Below, in pieces: positions 55,036-63,427 of a stretch of 64,000 bases of DNA. A program made the position numbers and the translations under genes. The DNA is from Nitrosopolaris sp035691865. GTDB lineage: Archaea > Thermoproteota > Nitrososphaeria > Nitrososphaerales > Nitrososphaeraceae. Location of the stretch: positions 9,457-73,456 of the forward strand of contig DASSIM010000148.1 of assembly GCA_035691865.1 (NCBI GenBank). Reading direction: 5' to 3'. Within the stretch, counting starts at the first letter, position 1; each line of letters starts with the position of its first letter. The notes under the pieces were generated by a model. That model was not told the origin of the DNA and made no database searches. It worked only from the letters and a program-made list of their open reading frames with translations.

Positions 55036-55479
55036 TCAATTATTGAAGATATACAATAAATCCCAATCCGCATACCACTTCACTCTCCATATGAAAACTT
55101 GATGCTTGTTGCTGATTTTTTGTGTTCTGATAGTTATTTCAATTATAGAGCTGTCAAATTGATACAGTTTGATATGGGTACCGGTACCAATTTTCTCACC
55201 CAATGTCATTACCTTCTTGTAGAACGGTTTAGCTGTTTCTATAAGTTCTGGATGACAGGTTGAATCAAATCGAAAAATTGGAAATAGAAATTCTTCCATT
55301 TTTCTCCCTGAACGAAGATTGCTCTGCTGGTGTGGTGGAGTTGTGGTTGTGTTTGTATTTCGATCACGAATGACACACTCATCGGAGCTACGAAAGCTGG
55401 GACTAACATCCAATACAATTCGCCGGCACGCGCCATGCATCCAAAACATCGTGTGTAATTTTTTTAGATACGACGTCAT
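55036..55479 (-). CDS. Doubtful hypothetical protein
   Basis: Met start at 55479 or 55530, with a Thr/Pro linker (RNTNTTTTPPHQQ). A more ordered C-terminal half starts near MEEFLFPIFRFDSTCHPELI and runs to RVKWYADWDLLYIFNN. That half could be the true protein (ATG 55299). The opposite strand is also open here, so coding direction is unsettled. Confidence 0.35.
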   Translation of the reverse strand: MTSYLKKLHTMFWMHGACRRIVLDVSPSFRSSDECVIRDRNTNTTTTPPHQQSNLRSGRKMEEFLFPIFRFDSTCHPELIETAKPFYKKVMTLGEKIGTGTHIKLYQFDSSIIEITIRTQKISNKHQVFIWRVKWYADWDLLYIFNN

Positions 55480-55530
55480 TGTTATCCTATACTTTTTATT
55501 TGCAGATAACCACATGGGCCATCTTGGCAC

Positions 55531-56290
55531 CTTACGATATCAGGAATTTCTAAACATTTCTGATGGATTTTCGTGTGTGAAATACAATTATAATGCAGAT
55601 GTTAGCATTTACGGCCTAGCGTGCCTTTACCCAATCCCTAAATTGATTATCTATCGATTGCATTAACTGTAATTGGATTTCTGAATCGCGCCATAACCGC
55701 CAATATTTGCAATAAGTGCAACATTGTGTATCTTGATTGTGCAGGCCTCCAAAGAGTCCTTTGCCGTTATTCGGAATGTCGTTGTTGCCATTTTCATGCT
55801 TGTTATTTCATATATTGCTATAACTATGTTACAGAACATTGATTGAATTTCTGGAAGATGTTGTGCCAATCCGAGACTGGTTCAGGTAAGGTAATGATGG
55901 TTCAGCGGCTTCGGTCTCTTGCCAGGAGCTTCAAAGAGAGATGCTGGGTATTACTTAGCATTCAGGAAATGGGCGGCGTTTGAAATTTGACGACGATGAC
56001 GACGAATATGACGATAACGAATTGGTGCGCTTAATTCAATTTCATGGAACCTGCACGACGATTGGATAATAATGGATACAAGTTGCGGTTCGCTTCTCAG
56101 GCTATGGTAGGCTATTCCATAGGTGAAGTACTTTAGAACAATTGCTAACACGTCGAAAAGATTGTCCATGGCTAATATTTTCTCAAGTATCATTGGCGTG
56201 ATCCAAACAGCTTACTTCGAATAGCTGACGATACTGAATATGAGAAGGAAATGACAAAAGGGAAATTATTTTTTTTGTCTTTGCTACAAG
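55531..56290. other. Intergenic region with weak ORFs
   Basis: Reverse frame 55663-55869 (MAQHLPEIQSMFCNIVIAIY...) has plausible amino-acid usage; reverse frame 55951-56193 does not look consistent. An opposite-strand acidic run DDDDDEYDDNELVRLIQF occurs near 55990-56040 without a start. None can be called a gene. Confidence 0.3.
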
Positions 56291-56800
56291 CTATTCATTC
56301 TCAAATATCTCTTCTTCTATTGGCTGTTCTCCAGAACAAAGAGAATCTAATAATAACCAACGGAAGGATTTATCACTACTACTCCCTTCTAGTTTCTTTT
56401 TAAGATGCTTTGCAATGTCGGTTGTGCTAATCATTCCTATTATCTCATTTGCATTTTTTTTATCTTCTGTCACTACTGGGAGGTGCCTCACCCCGTTCTT
56501 AATCATCATGGCCGCTGCTTCTTCGATACTTGAGTTTTTGCCTATCGTTATGAGTGGTAACAATTTGGACATGACTGATATGACTGGAGTTTTACTCGAT
56601 AACAAATCTTTTGCACAAATTTCTCTGACCAAATCTCTCTCTGTTATTATTCCTACGATCTTATCCTGGCCATCTGTTAGAATTACAGAGCTGACTTTAT
56701 ATTCTGACATCATCATTGCAACTTCCAGAGCGCTACTATCAGCATTTAGTTTGATTAGCTTTTTACTCATAATGTCCTTAATCAACTCAGAAATTGACAA
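56291..56800 (-). CDS. Two-CBS-domain regulatory protein
   Basis: 169 aa, TTG start. CBS1 spans ~8-65 (DIMSKKLIKLNADSSALEVA ... KIVGIITERDLVREI), CBS2 ~75-132 (VMSKLLPLITIGKNSSIEEA ... GVRHLPVVTEDKK, IIGMISTTDIAKHL). The pair forms a Bateman module that binds adenine nucleotides. Without an attached enzyme it probably senses energy charge for a partner. Short acidic C-terminal tail. Confidence 0.92.
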   Translation of the reverse strand: MSISELIKDIMSKKLIKLNADSSALEVAMMMSEYKVSSVILTDGQDKIVGIITERDLVREICAKDLLSSKTPVISVMSKLLPLITIGKNSSIEEAAAMMIKNGVRHLPVVTEDKKNANEIIGMISTTDIAKHLKKKLEGSSSDKSFRWLLLDSLCSGEQPIEEEIFENE

Positions 56801-56955
56801 TAGCTGTATTCTGTCTCATCCAATATAAAAAGACGATTATGCATACAATTTGTTACATACTTATATGGGAAGTTGAAAAAGGATGAGAATTACCATAGGT
56901 ATTAGGTTTAGATTTAACGTTTCAGATGCGTTCTAGAACACGATTTGTCACGTAT

Positions 56956-57033
56956 TCAGGCCGTTTCAATTCCTGCGATTTCAATAGATTTCCCGTTCAA
57001 TGCCTCTTGTGGTCTAAAATGGTTGTGCGTAAT
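56956..57033 (-). pseudogene. Transposase C-terminal remnant
   Basis: The reverse strand reads HNHFRPQEALNGKSIEIAGI then TA and a stop at 56956-56958. H-N-x-x-RPH/Q-x-AL-x-G-x-(T/S)P is the hallmark end of DDE/IS3-IS481 type integrase-like transposases. Only ~25 codons survive, with no flanking terminal repeats. It marks an old mobile-element insertion. Confidence 0.6.
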
Positions 57034-57035
57034 CT

Positions 57036-57149
57036 ATGGCTTTTTCTAAAGATGAACTCGAGTAGATACACGAGGGACTAGAAAGTGCATTTGAGGGTCA
57101 CGATTCAAGTGCACTTGGATGTACGAATATGAGGTTTGTCCACGTTTAA
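57036..57149 (+). pseudogene. Short remnant interrupted by an in-frame TAG
   Basis: ATG 57036 opens MAFSKDELE, TAG at 57063-57065, then IHEGLESAFEGHDSSALGCT and a stop at 57147-57149. The text on both sides of the TAG is continuous and protein-like, so this is probably the preserved 5' end of a lost gene. Family unknown. Confidence 0.4.
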
Positions 57150-57712
57150 CGTCTCTTAACATCTATGTAATCCAACTCTTTTATTCTACCGTTACTTTTT
57201 CAATAACGCGCCGGCTTATTGTGTCACCTTTTCCCCTAAAATACTCGGCAGGAACACGTTACACAGTTGACGAATCTATGTTAGGAAGTACAGTTGGTTT
57301 GTATTTAGCCTTGTCTTTGAGTCCTGGGAAATTTAATAGTTTTAGAGCCCGACGTCTTCTATCATTGTCACTCATCCCACCTGTTATGCCAGGAAACTCT
57401 ACATTCTTCACAGTTGTCCTGTTGATCAAATTATAAGATTGAAAAATAAAGCCTAATGTGTATTTCTCATGCTTGCAATTTGAGAATCATCTAATGAAAA
57501 AATATCGATTCCTTACCCGAAGTAGGCCTATCTAAAGCCCCTATCATATTCAAATGTAGATTTGCCGCTTCCAGACGGACCTACTACAGACACAAATTTA
57601 CCCTTATTTACCGAAATGCTAACGTGTCTAAGTGGTACTACCTTACCCATTGAAGAAGCATATACTTTGGAGAGATTCACAACCTTTAGCGTAGCTTCTT
57701 GAGGGACTTAAT
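57119..57712 (-). pseudogene. LolD/MacB-type ABC ATPase pseudogene
   Basis: Reading down the reverse strand: EATLKVVNLSKVYASSMGKV, then VVGPSGSGKST (Walker A). A lost base switches frame to NMIGALDRPTSGK, then GIDIFSLDDSQIASMRNTH. Another shift gives GFIFQSYNLINRTTV (Q-loop), and KNVEFPGITGG, MSDNDRRRRALKLLNF and GLKDKAKYKPT follow. The ABC signature and Walker B are eroded. At least three frameshifts. The parent is a lipoprotein/macrolide-type exporter ATPase that pairs with FtsX-like permeases, none of which is in the window. Confidence 0.85.
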
Positions 57713-58353
57713 ATTGCGATGTATGCTCGTTGTTGTTATGTATGCTCATTGCTATATACGCTAAATCAATTTAGCTTATCCTTCTCATAATCAGTATAAA
57801 ATTGTACCCGAGTCCCTGAATAATGTAATGAAACAAATATAACAAATAACTTCAATTTTTAAAAACATTCTTGATCAATATCTCCCGATATCCCATATGA
57901 TGGCGAATTGGGCCAGAATCGTCGTTTGGAGTGACGACGCTTTCCACTTGGGGGGAAGAGTCTGGCTAATGCGAACAGGTTGGCGTTGAATATGAATAAA
58001 TCAGAGCCCTAGCCTTACAGTATTTATAGAATCTTCAATCGTGATAGGCTTTCTCAATATAACATCTTGCCTTAGCCCGGGGTACGCTTAGAAGCCCTGG
58101 TACTGCGTCGAGCACATACAAATAACATCATGGTACCTCTTGATTGATTTCAATCCAGTATAGTAAATCTTTAGCGAAATAAAGCAGATACACAAAAAAA
58201 GCAAAGGTCTGTTTTATAAGAGCATTTGAAGAGTATTCCGAATTTAATCAGTTGATAAAATGTGTAAACAAAATATTGAGCTCGAAAGAAAACAGGGTTA
58301 CATAATTCCATATGATATCTTTCTGTTGTATGAAATTGCCCTATTTGCCGTAT
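57713..58353. other. Intergenic region
   Basis: A hairpin CGTCGT...ACGACG lies near 57919-57940. Otherwise no gene or RNA recognised. Confidence 0.3.
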
Positions 58354-58815
58354 TTATCCAGGCCCGTATTGCCGGGAGTAATTCAATACTTCTTTCTTTA
58401 CCTTTCTTACCAAATCATCCGTACCAATTGGTTTTTTTATAAAACTTCCTTCGCTGTTTTCTAGTATTGTGGCCATTACATCCTCGTGTTGTGGATACGG
58501 CTTCTTTAAAAGTTTATAATCGAAGTCGAAGGCCGATATAAACAATATCTTTATTTTGCTATCCATTTTTCTGATTTTTTCATATAGTGCAAGTCCGTTG
58601 ATACTTGGCATTCCGATATCCAGTAGCAAGAGAGAGTATGACCCGGGACTGAAAGCACTTAACGCAATACTTGGGTCATTATATGCATCAACTTGTTCTT
58701 TGAACCCATTATCCTCAAGTGTCATCTTGAAACAAAGCGTTATGTCCGGCTCATCATCTACAATTAAAATTCTTTTACTGTTAGTTCTGGAGAAGTTTTC
58801 CATTTGCTTTTTCAT
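58354..58815 (-). CDS. Stand-alone response-regulator receiver protein
   Basis: 153 aa from ATG 58815 (MKKQMENFSRTNSKRILIVD); 58803 also fits, and upstream codons to 58869 look unrelated. Receiver fold with acidic pair DDEPD, phospho-acceptor Asp in LLLLDIGMPSING, switch Ser in ILFISAFDFD and the Lys in FIKKPIG. No DNA-binding output domain, so it signals by protein contact. It overlaps the 3' end of the small membrane-protein gene by ~35 nt and lies downstream of glmS. Confidence 0.88.
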   Translation of the reverse strand: MKKQMENFSRTNSKRILIVDDEPDITLCFKMTLEDNGFKEQVDAYNDPSIALSAFSPGSYSLLLLDIGMPSINGLALYEKIRKMDSKIKILFISAFDFDYKLLKKPYPQHEDVMATILENSEGSFIKKPIGTDDLVRKVKKEVLNYSRQYGPG

Positions 58816-59095
58816 ATTGATCCTTCTTGATCTTAGCTGAATCCCTATCCGAAAGTAAGAACAATCCATACGAAGGAGTAGCGATGGTATGTCCGTCTTG
58901 TTCCCTTGTCGCTGTTGTAGTAATCAGATAAATTATGTGTCCATGTTGTTGAAGTATTATCACTCTTACAATGAAAATAGTTGACATGGGTATTATTTCG
59001 AATAACGCAATGGCTACGACTGTGATACCTTCGCCTACTTTCGTGAAAACAACACCCATATCGAATAACACACTGCCTATTGCCGCTACTGTCAT
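58781..59095 (-). CDS. Small membrane protein between glmS and receiver gene
   Basis: 104 aa, ATG 8 nt after the glmS stop. Two hydrophobic segments (VAAIGSVLFDMGVVFT, then ITVVAIALFEIIPMSTIFIV), a His/Thr-rich stretch and a basic tail (RDSAKIKKDQYEKANGK). Close spacing suggests a glmS-membrane protein-receiver operon. The later part overlaps the receiver gene start, so its C terminus is uncertain. Function unknown. Confidence 0.5.
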   Translation of the reverse strand: MTVAAIGSVLFDMGVVFTKVGEGITVVAIALFEIIPMSTIFIVRVIILQQHGHIIYLITTTATREQDGHTIATPSYGLFLLSDRDSAKIKKDQYEKANGKLLQN

Positions 59096-59103
59096 ACATG
59101 CGT

Positions 59104-60870
59104 CTACTTCACTGTAACTGACTTAGCAAGGTTGCGTGGATAATCGGGATCTGCATTCTTTGCAAGCGCCAAATAATATGCTAGAATCTGAAAGGGCAAT
59201 ACTTCGATAATAGGGTAGAAAGTACTCTTCAGAGATGGAATCTTGATAAATATATCATATACATTATTTGGCCTATCAGAAATACCGATTATCTTAGCTC
59301 CTCTTGCTTTTATTTCATAAGCACTAGCAATGTTATCTTCAGAAGCGATATCGTTAGGGTTTACTAGTAGTACGTAACTGTTCCTATCAATTAATGCCAG
59401 TGGGCCATGTTTCAATTCGCCAGCTGCAATGCCTTCTGTATGGACATAAGCCAGCTCTTTTATTTTTAACGCGCCTTCTAGCGCGATAGCATAATGGATA
59501 GACCTACCAATGATATAAATATCTCTTGCATCTCGCAGTCCCTCTGCAATACTGTGGATTTGATTTTCAGTGTCTAGTACTTGTCGAAGTGCGCCAACAA
59601 GAGATGCTTTATTCAACTCAAAGTCTAGGCATCCATTGCATAACCTATCGACTATGGTATAAATTAGAGACAATTGAGCCGTGAAACTTTTGGTTGCTGC
59701 TACTCCTATTTCAGGTCCACAGTCTATGCTCAAAGACGAGTCGCTAATTCTTGCTAGGGATGAAGTTGGATTGTTGACAATAGAAAGTATTCTAGCTCCC
59801 ATTTGCTTTGCAGCCTTTACAGATTGCAAAACGTCTGCTGTTTCGCCACTCTGTGAAATGGCAATTATGGTGGAAGTGTTGTCAATACTATTGAACTCAT
59901 ACTGAAACTCGCTTGATATGATAGCCTCGGCGCGAATTTTTGCAAATTTTGACAAGATATGTTTGGCAATCAAGGCAGAATGATAGCTTGTTCCACTACC
60001 TACAAGGAATAAGGCTTTAGAATTCATTACGATATTACAGAACTCTTCTATCTTCTCTAAATTTTGGGTTCCTGCTTTTTGAACTATGTTGGGTTGTTCA
60101 TGAATTTCTTTGAGGGTATGATGTACGTACTTTCCTTTGTCTATTGCGGATAATTCCCAAGCTACTTTGGTGATTGCCCGATTCACGGTGTTTCCATCTA
60201 GATCAAAAATATGGCAAGTCTCTGAATCAACTATCACGATGTCCCTATTGTCAAGGAAAATAGCCTCGTCTGTGTATTCTAGAAATCCTAGAACATCACT
60301 TGAGATGAAATATCCATTGTTAACTGATCCAATTATGAGAGGCTCATCGTATCTCGATCCACATATGGTGCCGTCCTCAAATGCTGCAACAAATGCATAA
60401 GTTCCTTTTAATCTTCTGCAAGTCTCAATGACAGTTTTCTTTATATTTTTTTGACCAGAATAATACCTTTCAAGAAGGTGTGCGATTACCTCACTATCGG
60501 TATCGCTTATAAAAGTATGACCTAAGAAAATAAGCTCTTCTCTAAGCTCTTTATAATTTTCGATAATCCCATTGTGTACAATTGCTATCCTGTCTGTGCA
60601 ACCATAATGAGGATGAGCATTTTTGTAAGTAACACCGCCATGAGTGGCCCATCTAGTGTGTCCGATCCCCGTGTGGCCAGGCATTCTTCCCAAGTCAAGA
60701 CTTTTGTTGACATCCGCAACCTTGCCTATGTCCTTTTTAACTACGATCTTGCCATTATTTATTGTGGCTATCCCTACACTATCATAACCTCTGTACTCCA
60801 TTCGTTTGAGGCTATCTACTAATACAGACGCTACGTTTAACTGACCTTTGTACCCGATAATCGAACACAT
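59104..60870 (-). CDS. glmS: Glutamine--fructose-6-phosphate aminotransferase (isomerizing)
   Basis: 588 aa from ATG. Makes glucosamine-6-phosphate from fructose-6-P and glutamine, the first committed amino-sugar step. N-terminal glutaminase with nucleophile Cys2 (MCSIIGYKG) and GHTRWATHG. C-terminal tandem SIS domains: GSGTSYHSALIAKHILSKFA, ISQSGETADVLQSVKAAKQM, HGPLALID and the C-terminal ARNLAKSVTVK tail. Upstream AT-rich TATAATATTAAAT serves as promoter. Its product feeds the GlmM-like mutase at 22.7-24 kb. No glmS-ribozyme-like element seen upstream. Confidence 0.97.
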   Translation of the reverse strand: MCSIIGYKGQLNVASVLVDSLKRMEYRGYDSVGIATINNGKIVVKKDIGKVADVNKSLDLGRMPGHTGIGHTRWATHGGVTYKNAHPHYGCTDRIAIVHNGIIENYKELREELIFLGHTFISDTDSEVIAHLLERYYSGQKNIKKTVIETCRRLKGTYAFVAAFEDGTICGSRYDEPLIIGSVNNGYFISSDVLGFLEYTDEAIFLDNRDIVIVDSETCHIFDLDGNTVNRAITKVAWELSAIDKGKYVHHTLKEIHEQPNIVQKAGTQNLEKIEEFCNIVMNSKALFLVGSGTSYHSALIAKHILSKFAKIRAEAIISSEFQYEFNSIDNTSTIIAISQSGETADVLQSVKAAKQMGARILSIVNNPTSSLARISDSSLSIDCGPEIGVAATKSFTAQLSLIYTIVDRLCNGCLDFELNKASLVGALRQVLDTENQIHSIAEGLRDARDIYIIGRSIHYAIALEGALKIKELAYVHTEGIAAGELKHGPLALIDRNSYVLLVNPNDIASEDNIASAYEIKARGAKIIGISDRPNNVYDIFIKIPSLKSTFYPIIEVLPFQILAYYLALAKNADPDYPRNLAKSVTVK

Positions 60871-61206
60871 AAACCAATATTGTTTTAGTCAAGCGTGCTA
60901 ATTTAATATTATACGAAACTATAACGATATTTTTCCAAATTTAGCAAATATTCAATACAATACTTGATAACCTTCGTTTTTAGATAAAAAGCAACTTATT
61001 TTAATTCATAAAATATTTTTGTACCTAGATGTCAGTATCTATTTATTTTATTAATAAATAGCCGTCTGCTTCTTTTCTATCAGCACTAAAATAGCAGTCA
61101 TACTTGCAGCTATGTTCAGTTCGGTTATGAGCATTCAATGTTTCAATACTCTCAAAAATTATTTTGCAAATATCGCATCGGTGCTGATGCTGGCATTGGT
61201 TCCTAC
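60871..61206. other. Intergenic region
   Basis: Contains the glmS promoter, a perfect 9-bp AT palindrome (CTATTTATT / AATAAATAG, 61039-61061) and the C2H2-finger remnant listed next. Confidence 0.4.
61043..61177 (-). pseudogene. C2H2 zinc-finger coding remnant without a start codon
   Basis: The reverse strand reads CDICKIIFESIETLNAHNRT-E-H: C-x2-C-x12-H-x4-H, a complete classical zinc finger. A Cys-containing basic tail follows to a stop at 61043-61045. The frame is open upstream but has no ATG, GTG or TTG before a stop; an ATG lies in a neighbouring frame. So either the 5' end is frameshifted or a non-standard start is used. Small C2H2 proteins are known in archaea. Confidence 0.55.
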
Positions 61207-61716
61207 TTACCTGCCTGGCCCGTAAGTATAACCAGCAGGACCATTGTTATTTGTTCCAGGTAGGCCATTGGCACCATTAGCCCCATTTGCACTATTGACA
61301 CCATTTGCTGCGTTTTGACCTTGTATTATTATTGGTTGACCGTTAGGAATTGTGCTCGTGCTCCATACACCATTGACGCAACTCGTACAGATGTTGTTAA
61401 TGCATTGTTCAATGTTGGAATATTGGCCTATTGGGCAGGTTGTACAAAAGTTTTTAACACATTGGTTTGATGTTGATGTTGATATTACTGGCGGTATCGA
61501 TATAGGAGGAGGTATTGTTGTCACTCTGCCACAATAGGGATTATTATTATTAATGTAAGGATTTACACAAAGTCTCTGCCAAAGGTTTTGAATAAATTGT
61601 TGCGTGTTGAAGTTGAAATTAAATGGACTCCAGCTGAATGGAAATGCAAAGACTGGGGTTACTGTTGATATCGCTATGATTGCAAAAATTGCTCCAAGTA
61701 TTCGAGAGTTTTTCAC
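61207..61716 (-). CDS. Secreted Cys-rich protein with collagen-like Gly/Asn tail
   Basis: I chose GTG 61716 (169 aa) since it gives an ideal signal peptide MKNSRILGAIFAIIAISTVT with a VFA cleavage site; the in-frame ATG 61746 adds residues antisense to a PKD-like remnant. The mature protein has an N/F-rich start, about eight cysteines (FCTTCPIG, QCINNICTSCVNG) and a low-complexity tail with G-x-x periodicity (GVNSANGANGANGLPG). Disulfides imply an extracellular location. No anchor. Function unknown; surface matrix or adhesion is a guess. Confidence 0.65.
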   Translation of the reverse strand: MKNSRILGAIFAIIAISTVTPVFAFPFSWSPFNFNFNTQQFIQNLWQRLCVNPYINNNNPYCGRVTTIPPPISIPPVISTSTSNQCVKNFCTTCPIGQYSNIEQCINNICTSCVNGVWSTSTIPNGQPIIIQGQNAANGVNSANGANGANGLPGTNNNGPAGYTYGPGR

Positions 61717-61886
61717 GGGTGCAAGTAGGTGGCGATCCAGTTCCATTAGCTAACTATAATACAGCTAACCCAATATTCATGGCACCAATAGTACCATGTC
61801 CTACTACATTGACATTCCAGTTGATTGTTAATAATGGACAAGCAAATAGTAGCCCGGCATATGTGTACATAACCGTCGAACCGTAG
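61711..61886 (+). pseudogene. Orphan fragment of a PKD/K319-type surface domain
   Basis: The plus strand reads SRVQVGGDPVPLANYNTANP, IFMAPIVPCPTTLTFQLIVN, NGQANSSPAYVYITVEP then stop. This is the second half of a PKD-like/REJ beta-sandwich module as repeated in archaeal and bacterial surface proteins. No start or first half is present. It overlaps the 5' end of the opposite-strand secreted-protein gene, indicating a rearrangement breakpoint here. Confidence 0.7.
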
Positions 61887-62174
61887 TTAACATACAGAGT
61901 AGAAATATCTGGTCGATAGATGTAAACCTCGTGAAATATTATAGACATTACCTCCTACATCTTAACTACCTTCTAGCAGTTAAGACATATGATACTAGAT
62001 GAGATTATCTACTTGTATTTAGAGGGCGGATCTAGAGTACAGGACATTCACAAAATGACGATCCAATCATAACGTCATTCAGGGAATTTCTCCTTCATAG
62101 GTAACTAATTTTTAAATTGTCCGAGGATTACTATATAGATCTAACACGTCTGAAATCTTGTAGGATTGTGAGTA
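61887..62174. other. Intergenic region
   Basis: AT-rich; holds the promoter for the ArsR-like regulator. Nothing else seen. Confidence 0.3.
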
Positions 62175-62579
62175 TTGGCAAAGTCTGCAGCAAAAATTCT
62201 TATTAAAATTGTTAATGACAAGACCCTGTCTCTCTTTAAAACTCTCGTGACTTCAGAACAAAATACTGATAGTAGTGATCTCAGGGAGAAATTAAAATTG
62301 ACGCATAAGCAGTGTTATGCAAGCTTGTCGGTTTTGGTTGAAGCCGGCTTGGTGAAAAGAAAAATCAATACTAGATGGTATTACGTTACTACGTTAGGCA
62401 GAATTGCTTACGACAGTATTTCTAGAATTGAAATTGCATATAATAATCTAATTCAACTTAAAGCGATTGATTCAATTAATATGTCTGACGAAGTTCCAAA
62501 AAGGGAACGTATCAAGATTATTAATGAACTGATAAAGAATGAGGAAATTAGACGAATTTATCTACAAGCGATGCCATAA
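62175..62579 (+). CDS. Winged-helix (ArsR-like) transcriptional regulator
   Basis: 134 aa, TTG start (MAKSAAKILIKIVNDKTLSL). wHTH at ~15-75: LREKLKLTHKQCYASLSVLV is the helix-turn-helix and GLVKRKINTRWYYVTTLGRI the wing. The remaining helices probably dimerise. Members of this group are numerous in Thaumarchaeota and mostly uncharacterised. No metal-binding Cys pair as in classical ArsR. Confidence 0.85.
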   Translation: MAKSAAKILIKIVNDKTLSLFKTLVTSEQNTDSSDLREKLKLTHKQCYASLSVLVEAGLVKRKINTRWYYVTTLGRIAYDSISRIEIAYNNLIQLKAIDSINMSDEVPKRERIKIINELIKNEEIRRIYLQAMP

Positions 62580-63034
62580 TTCAGGAATCAAAAGTAGCAC
62601 CCAACACAGATACCTTTTACCGATTAAGATCAATGTATAAAGTTAGCAATCGTATTTATCCTCGTGTATAATAGTACTTTTGGGTGTAGAACTCTATGGA
62701 ACGAAGAAAGATTAAGGATAGTTTTCTATGGTGAGGTTAATTTCTCCTGTCCCTAGTCTCTCATTTTTTCACATAGGACATCTGCACTCATTAGATTTTA
62801 ACAGTCACTACTTATAGAATATTACTTTAGCCAATATTGTCAGAAATAGTATAGCTCATTAAAATCAGAAGATAATATCAATCAAACTACAGAGTATATA
62901 CTGGTTTTGGCCCCGGAACTCACAGTCGACTTAATTAAATTAAACTAAATGAAGCAGCATCAGCAGCCTAGCCATATCTCTTTTTTTGTATCAATCGAAC
63001 AGATTTTGTCCCACGCATATCTCCGATCTGACGT
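62580..63034. other. Intergenic region
   Basis: AT-rich, no feature supported. Confidence 0.3.
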
Positions 63035-63427
63035 TTATCTTGCAAAATAAATTACTTCAGTTGTGAGGTAGTGGTCGCCACTAAAGACGATGCTTGATGT
63101 TCCATTGTTCCAAAGGAGTAGATCCGTGAAATGAGTTACTCTATCTTGAGCCCCGGTAAAAGGATTGATACCGGCAAAACTTGATCTTAGATCGGTATGA
63201 TATAGCGATTGTACTGTTGGTGTTATGTCCAACGTCTTTGTCAAGTTTATAGCGACTGCGTGCTGTACTCCTGCATCTGTAATTTCTGCAGCTATCAACT
63301 TCAGATGATCCCTGCTGCCTGTAGGTGAACTAATTGAAACGTGTCCACCAATGATGTACGATGAAGGACCAACGTCAATCGATGGCCTTAATGCATCCGA
63401 TACGAATGTTGATTTTCCGAGCTTCAC
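63035..63427 (-). CDS. Hypothetical beta-rich protein, possibly 5'-truncated
   Basis: 130 aa from GTG 63427. Strands such as YIIGGHVSISSPTGSRDHLK, HAVAINLTKTLDITPTVQSL and LLLWNNGTSSIVFSGDHYLT suggest an extracellular beta-sandwich. The frame remains open upstream (WQYFSPTAFIVTETVKLGKS) to a stop near 63497 without a start. A neighbouring frame holds an ATG, so the N terminus, perhaps a signal peptide, may be frameshifted. Family unknown. Confidence 0.5.
   Translation of the reverse strand: MKLGKSTFVSDALRPSIDVGPSSYIIGGHVSISSPTGSRDHLKLIAAEITDAGVQHAVAINLTKTLDITPTVQSLYHTDLRSSFAGINPFTGAQDRVTHFTDLLLWNNGTSSIVFSGDHYLTTEVIYFAR

Noticed and set aside
55319..55666. Plus-strand 115-codon frame
   Set aside because: Irregular composition and no RBS; the opposite strand is slightly better, though neither is secure.
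58845..59099. Second frame in the glmS-receiver gap (His/Tyr/Arg-rich)
   Set aside because: Composition is not protein-like; the alternative frame with two hydrophobic segments is better placed 8 nt after glmS.
60871..61060. glmS ribozyme/riboswitch upstream of glmS
   Set aside because: No matching core or pseudoknot pattern seen, and these elements are known from Gram-positive bacteria.
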